This document shows, in pieces, positions 5,810-13,142 of a stretch of DNA of 17,070 nt. Each line of letters begins with the position of its first letter. Within the stretch, counting starts at the first letter, position 1. Under the pieces are notes generated by a model. It was not told the origin of the DNA, did not search any database, and saw nothing but the letters and a program-made list of their open reading frames with translations. The position numbers and the translations under genes were made by a program. Source of the stretch: GCA-001856825 sp049965815 (GTDB taxonomy: Archaea > Thermoplasmatota > Thermoplasmata > Thermoplasmatales > GCA-001856825); NCBI GenBank assembly GCA_049965815.1, contig JBMFVV010000022.1:1-17070 (forward strand). The letters are read 5' to 3'.

Positions 5810-7597
5810 CTATATTATAGAATAGCTAATCTTTTGGCCCTGAGATATGGCTTTGCGCAGGGCCCTCCCCTGAACTGACTTTGTTTTTACCTGTATAAGT
5901 CCGTTCTTTGATACACGTGCAATGAATAGGGGTGAGTCATCTACCAGTACTTCTACTTCCTTATCTTTGAGTTCTGTGCCGACATGAAGGTTTATCTTGT
6001 TTTCTGTTACTTCGGCTCCAAGACTTTCCTTCGTTTTAAAATTCATTTCCTCGATGTCTATCGGCATTCCAATATCCTGCTCCAGTCCCTTTACCCTGCC
6101 TCCACCCCTTCCGATCACCTCTCCCATGTATTGCTCTGGTACATAGAGCTTGAGTCTACCGGAATCGTCAACATCTATCTTGTGCGGGATATCGTATAGT
6201 TCATTCTCTATGTGATTTATAATCGCCTTTATGTCACGCTTCTGTTTCTTTTTAACAGGTACCACAACAACTTGTTCTCCAAAAGTGTATATCTCGTACA
6301 GCACTAATCCGGTGAAGAAATCTTTTATTTCTATCACTGGTCTCGCTAGATCCTCTTCGCTCATGCCTGACGGTATTTTAACTGAATAGCTAAGGTCAAG
6401 AACGTCCTTAATTCCTCCATTCTCGATGTAGATGATTGTATCTATAATCTGAGGTATCAACCCTAACTCTATCTTTCCAACAAACCTTTGCATTGCGTCT
6501 ATAGCCCTTGATGCGTGTATGACGCCAAGCATTCCTACACCAGCCAGCCTAAGATCGGAGTAAGTAGCGAAATCTGCAGAGACTCTAATCTCATCAAAAA
6601 CTGTGTAATCAGGTCTCTCTAGGAGTAGAATATCTCCGGTTTTTTCGATGGAGCCCTCGAGTGGCGTCAGTTGAGTGATTTCTTGCGATACCTGAAGGTC
6701 CCTAGGTTTCTCTATCGTCTTCACTATCTTTCCCTGGGAATTGTAGTATTCTGCCAAAGCCTGCACAAATGTGCTTTTTCCAGCCCCAGGCTTGCCGGAA
6801 ACTAAAATGCCTTCGGCCCTTTCTTTGAATCTTTTCATTAGAGAGTCGCCGATTTGATAATCTTCCAGATTCAATTTTTTGATTGGTCTCACTGCAGTTA
6901 TCTCAATTCCATCACTCACCGGAGGTCTTGTTATGATTATTCTTATGTTCCTGAGTTGAACTACAGTAGCTCCCCTGACATCCATATCAATCAGGCTCCT
7001 GCTGTCGTTTCTTGCCCTTTCGATTATATCGTTCGCTATGGTGTTGAGTTCCTCTCTGTCTATGATAGCATTACCGTATTCCAGGTTCCATTTTCCCGGG
7101 CCACCGACTTTCATCCTTGGCTTGGTTCCCTCCTTTAAATGAACAGACATAGTGTCATCTGTGAAGAATGTCTCAATCTTTTTTGAGAATACTTGGATAG
7201 GCTCAAGGTACAGCACCCTTATTCCCTTAACCTCGGCAACAGATTTCTGGATGAAGTCACCAGTAACGAGTACTGAATTAGTTTCAAGGGCAGATTGCCT
7301 GATAAGATCATCGATTTCACCACTCTTAGCCCTTTTTATCTGCCACTCAGCTGGCCTCCTCCCTGTGAAAGTGAGCGTAATCCTCCCTTCATCGCACAAT
7401 TTCCTGAGGGTCTTCAGTTCCTCAAGTCCAGTAAATCCAATGCTCTTCCCTTCGTTCGCCTGGTGTTCAATCTCTGAAATAAGGGATTCTGGAATTACGA
7501 CATCTGCAGGTGTTTTATCCTTCAGGAATTCGCAGAACCTCCCGTCTACGATGACCGATGTATCCGGTATGTAAGTTTCTTGTTTTTTGTCTTCCAT
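5810..7597 (-). CDS. PIN-domain/ATPase/KH protein (PINA type)
   Basis: A 595-residue three-part protein. Residues 1-130 form a PIN domain with acidic residues D12, E42, D96-D97 and D114. Residues 240-400 form a PilT/VirB11-like ATPase with Walker A GKPGAGKST (268-276), Walker B VFDE (D335-E336) and a conserved HAS (361-363). Residues 485-516 form a KH domain with an IGRGGG loop, followed by an 80-residue tail. In Sulfolobus islandicus the homologue PINA is reported to be a hexameric ATPase that promotes Holliday-junction branch migration and contacts the helicase Hjm (Hel308) and the resolvase Hjc. It lies nine bases after guaAB, with AAGGA as a probable ribosome-binding site in between, and is the last gene of its operon. 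It is not a pilus motor: the PIN and KH domains exclude that. Confidence 0.93.
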   Translation of the reverse strand: MEDKKQETYIPDTSVIVDGRFCEFLKDKTPADVVIPESLISEIEHQANEGKSIGFTGLEELKTLRKLCDEGRITLTFTGRRPAEWQIKRAKSGEIDDLIRQSALETNSVLVTGDFIQKSVAEVKGIRVLYLEPIQVFSKKIETFFTDDTMSVHLKEGTKPRMKVGGPGKWNLEYGNAIIDREELNTIANDIIERARNDSRSLIDMDVRGATVVQLRNIRIIITRPPVSDGIEITAVRPIKKLNLEDYQIGDSLMKRFKERAEGILVSGKPGAGKSTFVQALAEYYNSQGKIVKTIEKPRDLQVSQEITQLTPLEGSIEKTGDILLLERPDYTVFDEIRVSADFATYSDLRLAGVGMLGVIHASRAIDAMQRFVGKIELGLIPQIIDTIIYIENGGIKDVLDLSYSVKIPSGMSEEDLARPVIEIKDFFTGLVLYEIYTFGEQVVVVPVKKKQKRDIKAIINHIENELYDIPHKIDVDDSGRLKLYVPEQYMGEVIGRGGGRVKGLEQDIGMPIDIEEMNFKTKESLGAEVTENKINLHVGTELKDKEVEVLVDDSPLFIARVSKNGLIQVKTKSVQGRALRKAISQGQKISYSII

Positions 7598-7606
7598 TTG
7601 AATCCT

Positions 7607-8533
7607 TCACTCCCATTCGATAGTTGCGGGCGGTTTATCTGTGATATCGTAAACGACTCTGCTTATGTCAGGTATGCTGTTCGTAATATTCCTTGAAATA
7701 TCCGCAAGAGTGTCAAGGGGGATGTGAGTGAAATTAGCAGTCATTCCGTCTGTGGAATTAACGCATCGAATTGCAACCGTTGAGCCATAAACTCTCCTGT
7801 CTCCGTGAACTCCCGTTGTCTTATCTGCAAGTAATACTACGAAATACTGCCACGGTACTTCTTCCATCGCCGAAACTTTTGATTCCAAGATTGTCGTTGC
7901 CTTTTTCAGGAGATCCACTCTTTCCTTAGTCACTTCTCCAATGATCCTGACTGCGAGACCCGGGCCAGGGAATGGCTGCCTCATTTTCGGTATTCCATAA
8001 TAATCAGCAATCTGTCTTACCTCGTCCTTATAAAGATCCCTTAGAGGTTCAACAATTTTGAGATTGACCACCTTTGGCAAGCCCCCAACGTTATGGTGGC
8101 TCTTTATAGTGTCTCTCAACCCGCCACCAGACTCTATCCAGTCTGGCGCTATGGTTCCCTGCACCAGATAATCTGCATTGAATTGCTTTGCCTCTCTCTC
8201 AAATACGTCTATGAAGGCCTTACCAATTACTTTGCGTTTTGACTCGGGGTCTGTAACTCCCCTAAGTCTTTCCAGGAATAGAGTCTCTTCCTTTGTTATT
8301 TTATGGTTTACGCCAAGTTTTATCAGGGTATTACGTACGTCATTCTCCTCTCCAGTACGCATTAACCCTGTATCAACATATACCGCCAGTACATCTGAAC
8401 CAAGTGCATCTGAGGCTATTTTCGCCGCAATTGTACTGTCTATTCCCCCAGAAACTGCAATTATGGACTTTCCAGTAACTTCCTTTCTTATACTTTCAAT
8501 TGCCTTTGACACATACGATTCAGGAGAGAACAA
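7607..8533 (-). CDS. guaAB: GMP synthetase, ATP-pyrophosphatase subunit (split archaeal form)
   Basis: A 308-residue subunit B of archaeal GMP synthetase, which adenylates XMP and aminates it to GMP using ammonia from a separate glutaminase subunit. The PP-loop SGGIDS is at 28-33. Further family blocks are GTIAPDWIES, KSHHNVGGLP, the RQPFPGPGLAVRIIGE stretch and the C-terminal DITDKPPATIEWE. The glutaminase (class I amidotransferase) domain is absent, as expected in archaea, and its gene is not in this window. The start is TTG, 13 nt after the preceding gene; GGATC four bases before it is a weak ribosome-binding site, and MF at the N-terminus matches the usual family start. Confidence 0.96.
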   Translation of the reverse strand: MFSPESYVSKAIESIRKEVTGKSIIAVSGGIDSTIAAKIASDALGSDVLAVYVDTGLMRTGEENDVRNTLIKLGVNHKITKEETLFLERLRGVTDPESKRKVIGKAFIDVFEREAKQFNADYLVQGTIAPDWIESGGGLRDTIKSHHNVGGLPKVVNLKIVEPLRDLYKDEVRQIADYYGIPKMRQPFPGPGLAVRIIGEVTKERVDLLKKATTILESKVSAMEEVPWQYFVVLLADKTTGVHGDRRVYGSTVAIRCVNSTDGMTANFTHIPLDTLADISRNITNSIPDISRVVYDITDKPPATIEWE

Positions 8534-8546
8534 TTCAGATCCGTTT

Positions 8547-8840
8547 TCAGGTCTTCAGAAGAACGGCCAGGAATATCAGGAGAGCTATTACGGCTCCTAC
8601 TATTGCTGATACGAGGTATAGAACACCATTGTATATCACGCTCGAAAGGCTTACGTTAAGAGCAATCCTAGCAAAATAGGTTATAATCCACACTACCACT
8701 CCTACAACTCCAAGAACTATGCCGAAATTTCTTACTTTTCCTGATCCGAAGTACGCAGCGAAGATGCCCAGTACAAGCAATGCTAATCCCAGAATCAGTA
8801 GAAGCATTGCAACAAAAATCTCACCGAAGGACGAAATCAT
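8547..8840 (-). CDS. Small three-helix membrane protein
   Basis: A 97-residue hydrophobic protein with predicted membrane helices at about 8-30, 38-60 and 74-95, and a short basic loop (GSGKVRN) after the first. It is glycine- and valine-rich, with no catalytic motif, and I recognise no family. It starts nine bases after the Lrp-like gene, with AGGT (overlapping that gene's TAG stop) about seven bases before the ATG as ribosome-binding site. It sits between an amino-acid-sensing-type domain and guaAB in one operon. Possibly a small transporter component or structural membrane protein; no function can be assigned. Confidence 0.78.
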   Translation of the reverse strand: MISSFGEIFVAMLLLILGLALLVLGIFAAYFGSGKVRNFGIVLGVVGVVVWIITYFARIALNVSLSSVIYNGVLYLVSAIVGAVIALLIFLAVLLKT

Positions 8841-8848
8841 ATCATTAC

Positions 8849-9091
8849 CTACATCTTTATTCCGGTTAATGTCTTCGTGTCCAAAATACCTTCTATTACT
8901 CGAATTTTTTCCATGACTATCTGACCTAACTCGGTAAAATCTTTAGTTTCAAGTTTTGCAATCAAGTCGTATTCTCCAAAAAGTGGGTGTAATTCCACTA
9001 TCTCTTTTATCTTAAGCAACTCATTGTATACCTGATGTTCCTTTCCTGGAACTGTACTGATCAAAACGAAACCAACAGCCAGATTAACCAC
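8849..9091 (-). CDS. Stand-alone Lrp/AsnC ligand-binding (RAM) domain protein
   Basis: An 80-residue protein made only of the alpha-beta RAM/ACT-like domain found at the C-terminus of Lrp/AsnC regulators (GFVLISTVPGKEHQVYNELL, then LFGEYDLIAKLETKDFTELGQIV, then a final TKTLTGIKM strand). No helix-turn-helix precedes it. Such single-domain proteins are common in archaea, assemble into dimers or larger rings and may bind amino acids or modulate full-length Lrp proteins. The GTG start is 25 nt after a clear TATA box, so the transcript is probably leaderless. It heads the operon with the membrane protein, guaAB and PINA, and is divergent from korAB. Confidence 0.88.
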   Translation of the reverse strand: MVNLAVGFVLISTVPGKEHQVYNELLKIKEIVELHPLFGEYDLIAKLETKDFTELGQIVMEKIRVIEGILDTKTLTGIKM

Positions 9092-9110
9092 CGAAGTTTA
9101 ATTGACTGGT

Positions 9111-9120
9111 CTTATATATC
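9111..9120 (-). promoter_or_regulatory. TATA box of the RAM-membrane protein-guaAB-PINA operon
   Basis: GATATATAAG on the minus strand is centred about 25 nt before the GTG at 9091. It is one of the clearest promoters in the window and implies a leaderless mRNA. Confidence 0.65.
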
Positions 9121-9255
9121 CTTTTCGAGATTTTTGGTGCGATAGGCAATATACATCCCCAAAATTCTGCATATAAGTCGGTCTTCATCCACCCTAGGCT
9201 GAGAAAACTGAAATCAATGAAAGTCAAAGGTGATTTTTAGTCAGATTTACCCAAC

Positions 9256-9267
9256 AAAATATTTTAA
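9256..9267 (+). promoter_or_regulatory. TATA box of korA-korB-nfo
   Basis: AAAATATTTTAA is centred about 27 nt before the ATG at 9289 and its first ten bases are palindromic. No Shine-Dalgarno sequence precedes the ATG, so a leaderless or nearly leaderless transcript is likely. The rest of the 197-nt region between this and the opposite promoter shows no RNA gene or strong repeat. Confidence 0.6.
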
Positions 9268-9288
9268 CTCATAATAACTATCCAAGTT

Positions 9289-11205
9289 ATGCCTTTGGTA
9301 GATATCGACCTAATAATTGGCGGACCCCAAGGTGGTGGAATAGATAGTGCTGCTCAGATAGTCATTCGTGCTTTCTCAATAGCAGGATATGAAGCATATG
9401 GAATAAGGGAGTATTATTCAAATATAAAGGGAAGACACAGCTACTTTCACGTCCGAATCAAGGAGACCCCAGTTCGAAGCCTGAGATACCCAGTAGACCT
9501 CTTAGTATGCCTAGATTACGAGAGCCCGTTCGTGCACATGGACGATGTGTCAAAAAAGACCAAAGTTCTCTACGATGAAGATCTGGTTAACACTAAACTC
9601 GATCAGGTTCTCACCATGGAGCCGGAAACCAAGAAACACGTAATGGATAAGTTGAAGGCCGATGGTTTTGAAATGACCATCGCCGGAGCGATCAACTATA
9701 TGAAGAAAAAAGGGGCGATTCCTTATCCAGTCTCTTTTAGATCACTAGTAGTAGGTGCGCTCGGACCAAATAAGCCTCCTGCCAGGTACGCCAATACTCT
9801 TGGCGCTTCTTTGGCTATGGCGCTCATGGGTCTTCCTGCAGAATTCACATCAAGAGGAATTGAAAGCGTATTTGGTAAAAAGAAGGAAGTAGTTGAAGAT
9901 AATGAAATGATAATAAAATCTGGCTACGATTTTGTCAAATCGCACAACAATGTAAATGTTCAGGAATTGCCAGTTCGCCCTGCTAAGGATAAATATATAC
10001 TAACAGGTAACGAGGCAATAGGAATTGGCAAGGTCATAGGTGGGCTGAAACTGCAAACGTATTATCCTATCACGCCGGCTGCGGACGAAAGCTTCTTCCT
10101 TGAAGGGCACGATTATTTCGAAACATCCATGGGAGATGAAATCGATAAAGAGAACGAAGTTCTTAAAAATACAGGAATAGTTGTTGTTCAGGCAGAGGAT
10201 GAAATAGCTGCCATAGCAATGGCAATTTCTGGTGCAATGACGGGAACCAGAACCGCAACTGGAACATCTGGCCCAGGTTTCTCTCTGATGGCAGAGGCAA
10301 TTGGATATGCAGGTATTAATGAGGTACCAGTAGTGGTCACTCTTTATCAGAGAGGTGGTCCTAGTACAGGGCTTCCAACGAGGAACTCACAGGCAGACCT
10401 AATGTTCGCGATAAATGCTGGACACGGCGAGTTTCCAAAGATCGTTTATTCCTCTGGCGACGTTCCTGAGGCTATATATGATGCTGTAAGGGTATTCAAT
10501 TATGCCGAGAAATTCCAGGTTCCGGTCATTCACATCCTTGACAAGAATCTCGCCAATTCATTCTTCCTGGTTGACAATCTAGATTACAGCAAGGTAAAGA
10601 TAGAAAGGTGGAAATTAGCTCAGGACAGTGAAAATATCGAACGGTTCAAATTTACCGATGATGGAGTTTCGCCGATGGGACTTTTCGGGGAAAACATAAT
10701 ATGGCTGACTGGTGACGAACACAGCGAACTTGGTCACATAACGGAAGACCCAGAAACAAGGGATGCGATGATGGTAAAGAGAATGACGAAGCTTCAAACA
10801 ATCCTCAAGGAGATACCGGAAAATGAGCAAGTTGAGTTTTTTGGAAACCCAGAGGCTGATGTTACGCTTCTCTCCTGGGGAAGCAACAAGGGCGTTATTC
10901 TAAGTGTGTTTGAACAACTGAAGGCGGAGGGAATAAAAGCCAATTTTGTTTATGTGAAATTAATGAACCCATTCCCAACGAAGCTCGTTTCCAAGTACCT
11001 GTCCAAGGCTAAGGTTGTGATCGATCTTGAGAATAACTACACAGGACAGCTTGCAACGCTCGTCAAACAGAACTGTGGTATAGACATACAGAATTTTATC
11101 CTTAAGTACAACGGAAGGCACACAACTGACGACGAGGTTTACGAGGGTATCAAACGTATACTTGAAAAGAAAGAAAAGAAGGTGGTGATGATTCGTGGCG
11201 CATAA
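9289..11205 (+). CDS. korA: 2-oxoacid:ferredoxin oxidoreductase, fused gamma-alpha subunit
   Basis: A 638-residue fusion. Residues 1 to about 210 are the gamma domain, starting with the GGPQGGGIDSAA glycine-rich segment. Residues from about 235 are the alpha domain, carrying YPITP at 259-263, the signature of the Sulfolobus-type enzymes. QAEDEIAAIAMAISGAMTG and RGGPSTGLPTRNSQADL are further family blocks. With the beta subunit it oxidatively decarboxylates 2-oxoacids (pyruvate, 2-oxoglutarate or both; sequence alone does not settle it) to acyl-CoA and reduces ferredoxin, in the cytoplasm. No separate delta ferredoxin subunit is seen. Its end overlaps korB by 11 nt. Confidence 0.95.
   Translation: MPLVDIDLIIGGPQGGGIDSAAQIVIRAFSIAGYEAYGIREYYSNIKGRHSYFHVRIKETPVRSLRYPVDLLVCLDYESPFVHMDDVSKKTKVLYDEDLVNTKLDQVLTMEPETKKHVMDKLKADGFEMTIAGAINYMKKKGAIPYPVSFRSLVVGALGPNKPPARYANTLGASLAMALMGLPAEFTSRGIESVFGKKKEVVEDNEMIIKSGYDFVKSHNNVNVQELPVRPAKDKYILTGNEAIGIGKVIGGLKLQTYYPITPAADESFFLEGHDYFETSMGDEIDKENEVLKNTGIVVVQAEDEIAAIAMAISGAMTGTRTATGTSGPGFSLMAEAIGYAGINEVPVVVTLYQRGGPSTGLPTRNSQADLMFAINAGHGEFPKIVYSSGDVPEAIYDAVRVFNYAEKFQVPVIHILDKNLANSFFLVDNLDYSKVKIERWKLAQDSENIERFKFTDDGVSPMGLFGENIIWLTGDEHSELGHITEDPETRDAMMVKRMTKLQTILKEIPENEQVEFFGNPEADVTLLSWGSNKGVILSVFEQLKAEGIKANFVYVKLMNPFPTKLVSKYLSKAKVVIDLENNYTGQLATLVKQNCGIDIQNFILKYNGRHTTDDEVYEGIKRILEKKEKKVVMIRGA
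11184..11189 (+). promoter_or_regulatory. Ribosome-binding site of korB inside korA
   Basis: GGTGAT, a direct complement of the archaeal 16S 3' end, lies five bases before the GTG at 11195 and within the last codons of korA. It supports the GTG as the korB start and coupled translation. Confidence 0.6.
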
Positions 11206-12124
11206 TTTTAGGACAGATCTATGGGTAGACTGGTGTCCGGGGTGCGGAGACTTTGGAATACTAGCAGCCCTTCAACAAACAATGGCAGAGCTCAATAAGA
11301 AACCGGAAGATTTTGCTATATTCTCTGGTATAGGATGTTCTGCCAAAACTCCACACTACATAAACGCACCCGGAATGCATACACTTCACGGGAGAGTTAT
11401 TCCTTTTGCGACTGGAGTAAAACTTGCAAATCCCAACCTGACGGTTATAGCAGATGGCGGAGATGGAGATCTTCTCAGTATCGGAGCAGGTCATTTTGTG
11501 GCCGCTGGAAGAAGAAATGTCGATATGACTATCATAATCCACAACAATGGAGTTTACGGACTGACCAAAGGACAGGCTTCCCCAACAATGCCCAGAGGGG
11601 AGAAGACGAAAGGGCTGCAGAGGCCAAATATACTGGATTCGTTGAATCCCGTCGCCTTGGCCCTATCCGTTGGTTACACATTTGTTGCAAGAGCATTTTC
11701 TTTCGACGTCAAGAACACTAAGGACATAATCTTGAAGGCCGTTAGGCATAGAGGAACTTCGGTAATTGATCTCCTCCAACCCTGTCCAACCTATAATGAT
11801 ATCAATACAAAGGAATGGTATGAAGAGAGGATATACTACCTTGACAAAGATCCCACTTGGGACCCTGTTGTTAAAGATGCAACATCCGAAGCGTCTGAAG
11901 AAAAATTCATTCAGGCCATTAAAAAATCCTTGGAATGGGGCGACAAAATCCCACTTGGCGTACTTTATCAGAATGACTTGGTGCCATCATTTGGTGACAG
12001 GATTTCAGATCACTTATTGAACTACTTTGAAGTCCCACCCTCAAGCTCCCCAATACTGAATGAAGAAGGATTGCCGGTTGCCAGAATGGAGACAATATTC
12101 ACAGATCGGTTAATCAGAAGATGA
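11195..12124 (+). CDS. korB: 2-oxoacid:ferredoxin oxidoreductase, beta subunit
   Basis: A 309-residue thiamine-diphosphate and iron-sulfur subunit. C14, C17, C48 and C197 match the four cysteines that hold the single [4Fe-4S] cluster in Sulfolobus enzymes (WCPGCGDFG, GIGCSAKTPHY, QPCPTYND). The ThDP/Mg motif is GDGD at 89-92 with N117-N118 in IIHNNGVYGLTKGQ. It completes the heterodimer with KorA and makes reduced ferredoxin. The GTG start is 11 nt inside korA, behind a good ribosome-binding site. Its stop codon overlaps the start codon of nfo in ATGA. Confidence 0.95.
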   Translation: MAHNFRTDLWVDWCPGCGDFGILAALQQTMAELNKKPEDFAIFSGIGCSAKTPHYINAPGMHTLHGRVIPFATGVKLANPNLTVIADGGDGDLLSIGAGHFVAAGRRNVDMTIIIHNNGVYGLTKGQASPTMPRGEKTKGLQRPNILDSLNPVALALSVGYTFVARAFSFDVKNTKDIILKAVRHRGTSVIDLLQPCPTYNDINTKEWYEERIYYLDKDPTWDPVVKDATSEASEEKFIQAIKKSLEWGDKIPLGVLYQNDLVPSFGDRISDHLLNYFEVPPSSSPILNEEGLPVARMETIFTDRLIRR

Positions 12125-12960
12125 GAATAGGGGCTCACCTGTCCACAAGGGATGGATTCGCAAAACTCCCAGAGAATGCGTTCAAGCTTGGGCTAAGAAC
12201 CTACCAGTTTTTCTCCAAGAACCAGATGCAATGGAAGTCACGTCCTCTAAATGAGGAAGAAGCGATCGCTCACGCTAAGGCAGCAAAGAAAGCTGGCATA
12301 GACGACGAAGCGATCCATGCATCTTATCTAATCAATCTAGGGAGTCCGGAGGATGATAAGTACAAGAAGTCGTACGATGCATTTATTGATGAATTGAGGA
12401 GAGCAGAGAAGCTGGGGGTCCCTTATCTCATCTTCCATCCAGGGGCTCACATGGGCTCAGGCGAAGAAAAAGCACTTAAGAGAATTTCGGAGGCCATGAA
12501 TTCCGCTATTCGGGATACAAACGATATTAGGGTTAAGCTGGTTGTTGAGAATACAGCAGGACAGGGCTCAGTGGTAGGATACTCTCTGGAACATCTTGCG
12601 TTCCTTTCCGAGAACAGTATAAACAAAGATAGAATAGGTTTCTGCATTGATACATGCCACGCGTATCAGGCAGGATACGACCTGAGCAACAAATTCGACG
12701 CATTCATGTCTGAGCTGGATTCAAAGATAGGGATTAACATGATTAAAGCATTCCACTTGAACGATTCGAAATTCCCATTGAACAGACATCTCGATAGACA
12801 CGAGAACCTGGGGAAAGGAACCCTTTCCCACGAATTCTATATTTCACTATTTGGAGAAAAGAGATTGTCAAATGTACCTGCATTCCTGGAGACCCCAGAG
12901 GGTGAGGAAGGATACCCAAAGGACTTAAGTTTCTTAAAGTCACTTGGGATAAAACTATGA
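12121..12960 (+). CDS. nfo: Endonuclease IV (AP endonuclease)
   Basis: A 279-residue TIM-barrel enzyme. All nine residues expected to bind the three zinc ions are present: H66, H106, E143, D177, H180, H212, D225, H227 and E258. It cleaves 5' of abasic sites and removes 3' blocking groups in base-excision repair. Length is normal for the family. The ATG overlaps the korB stop (ATGA), with GGTTAATC five bases further upstream resembling the ribosome-binding consensus. It is therefore the third gene of the kor operon, an unusual partnership for a repair enzyme. Downstream is a 182-nt convergent spacer before hel308. Confidence 0.96.
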   Translation: MRIGAHLSTRDGFAKLPENAFKLGLRTYQFFSKNQMQWKSRPLNEEEAIAHAKAAKKAGIDDEAIHASYLINLGSPEDDKYKKSYDAFIDELRRAEKLGVPYLIFHPGAHMGSGEEKALKRISEAMNSAIRDTNDIRVKLVVENTAGQGSVVGYSLEHLAFLSENSINKDRIGFCIDTCHAYQAGYDLSNKFDAFMSELDSKIGINMIKAFHLNDSKFPLNRHLDRHENLGKGTLSHEFYISLFGEKRLSNVPAFLETPEGEEGYPKDLSFLKSLGIKL

Positions 12961-13060
12961 GATTAGTTTACTTCTCTCAATAGTTTAAACTTTACCGAAC
13001 GGCGGCTACAGATTATTGAATACACAGTGAAAATTGTGTCACTGGGAAAATAGACAACTG

Positions 13061-13066
13061 TTTTTT
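13061..13066 (+). terminator. T-run after nfo, possible transcription terminator
   Basis: Six T residues about 100 nt after the nfo stop could end the korA-korB-nfo transcript. A weak inverted repeat (CAGTG and CACTG, 10-nt loop, about 13026-13045) precedes it. The rest of 12961-13142 shows no supported gene; a 20-codon frame at 13084-13146 is too short to claim. Confidence 0.35.
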
Positions 13067-13142
13067 AAATCAGAATCTTCAGAATGAATGAAGTGCAATC
13101 GATAAAGATGAATGTTAACAAACATCGCTTCTTTGTGGGCTT

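Noticed and set aside
9121..9255. Possible C/D-box small RNA in the RAM/korA intergenic region
   Set aside because: Several CTGA boxes are present but no convincing RTGATGA box or paired C'/D' motifs.
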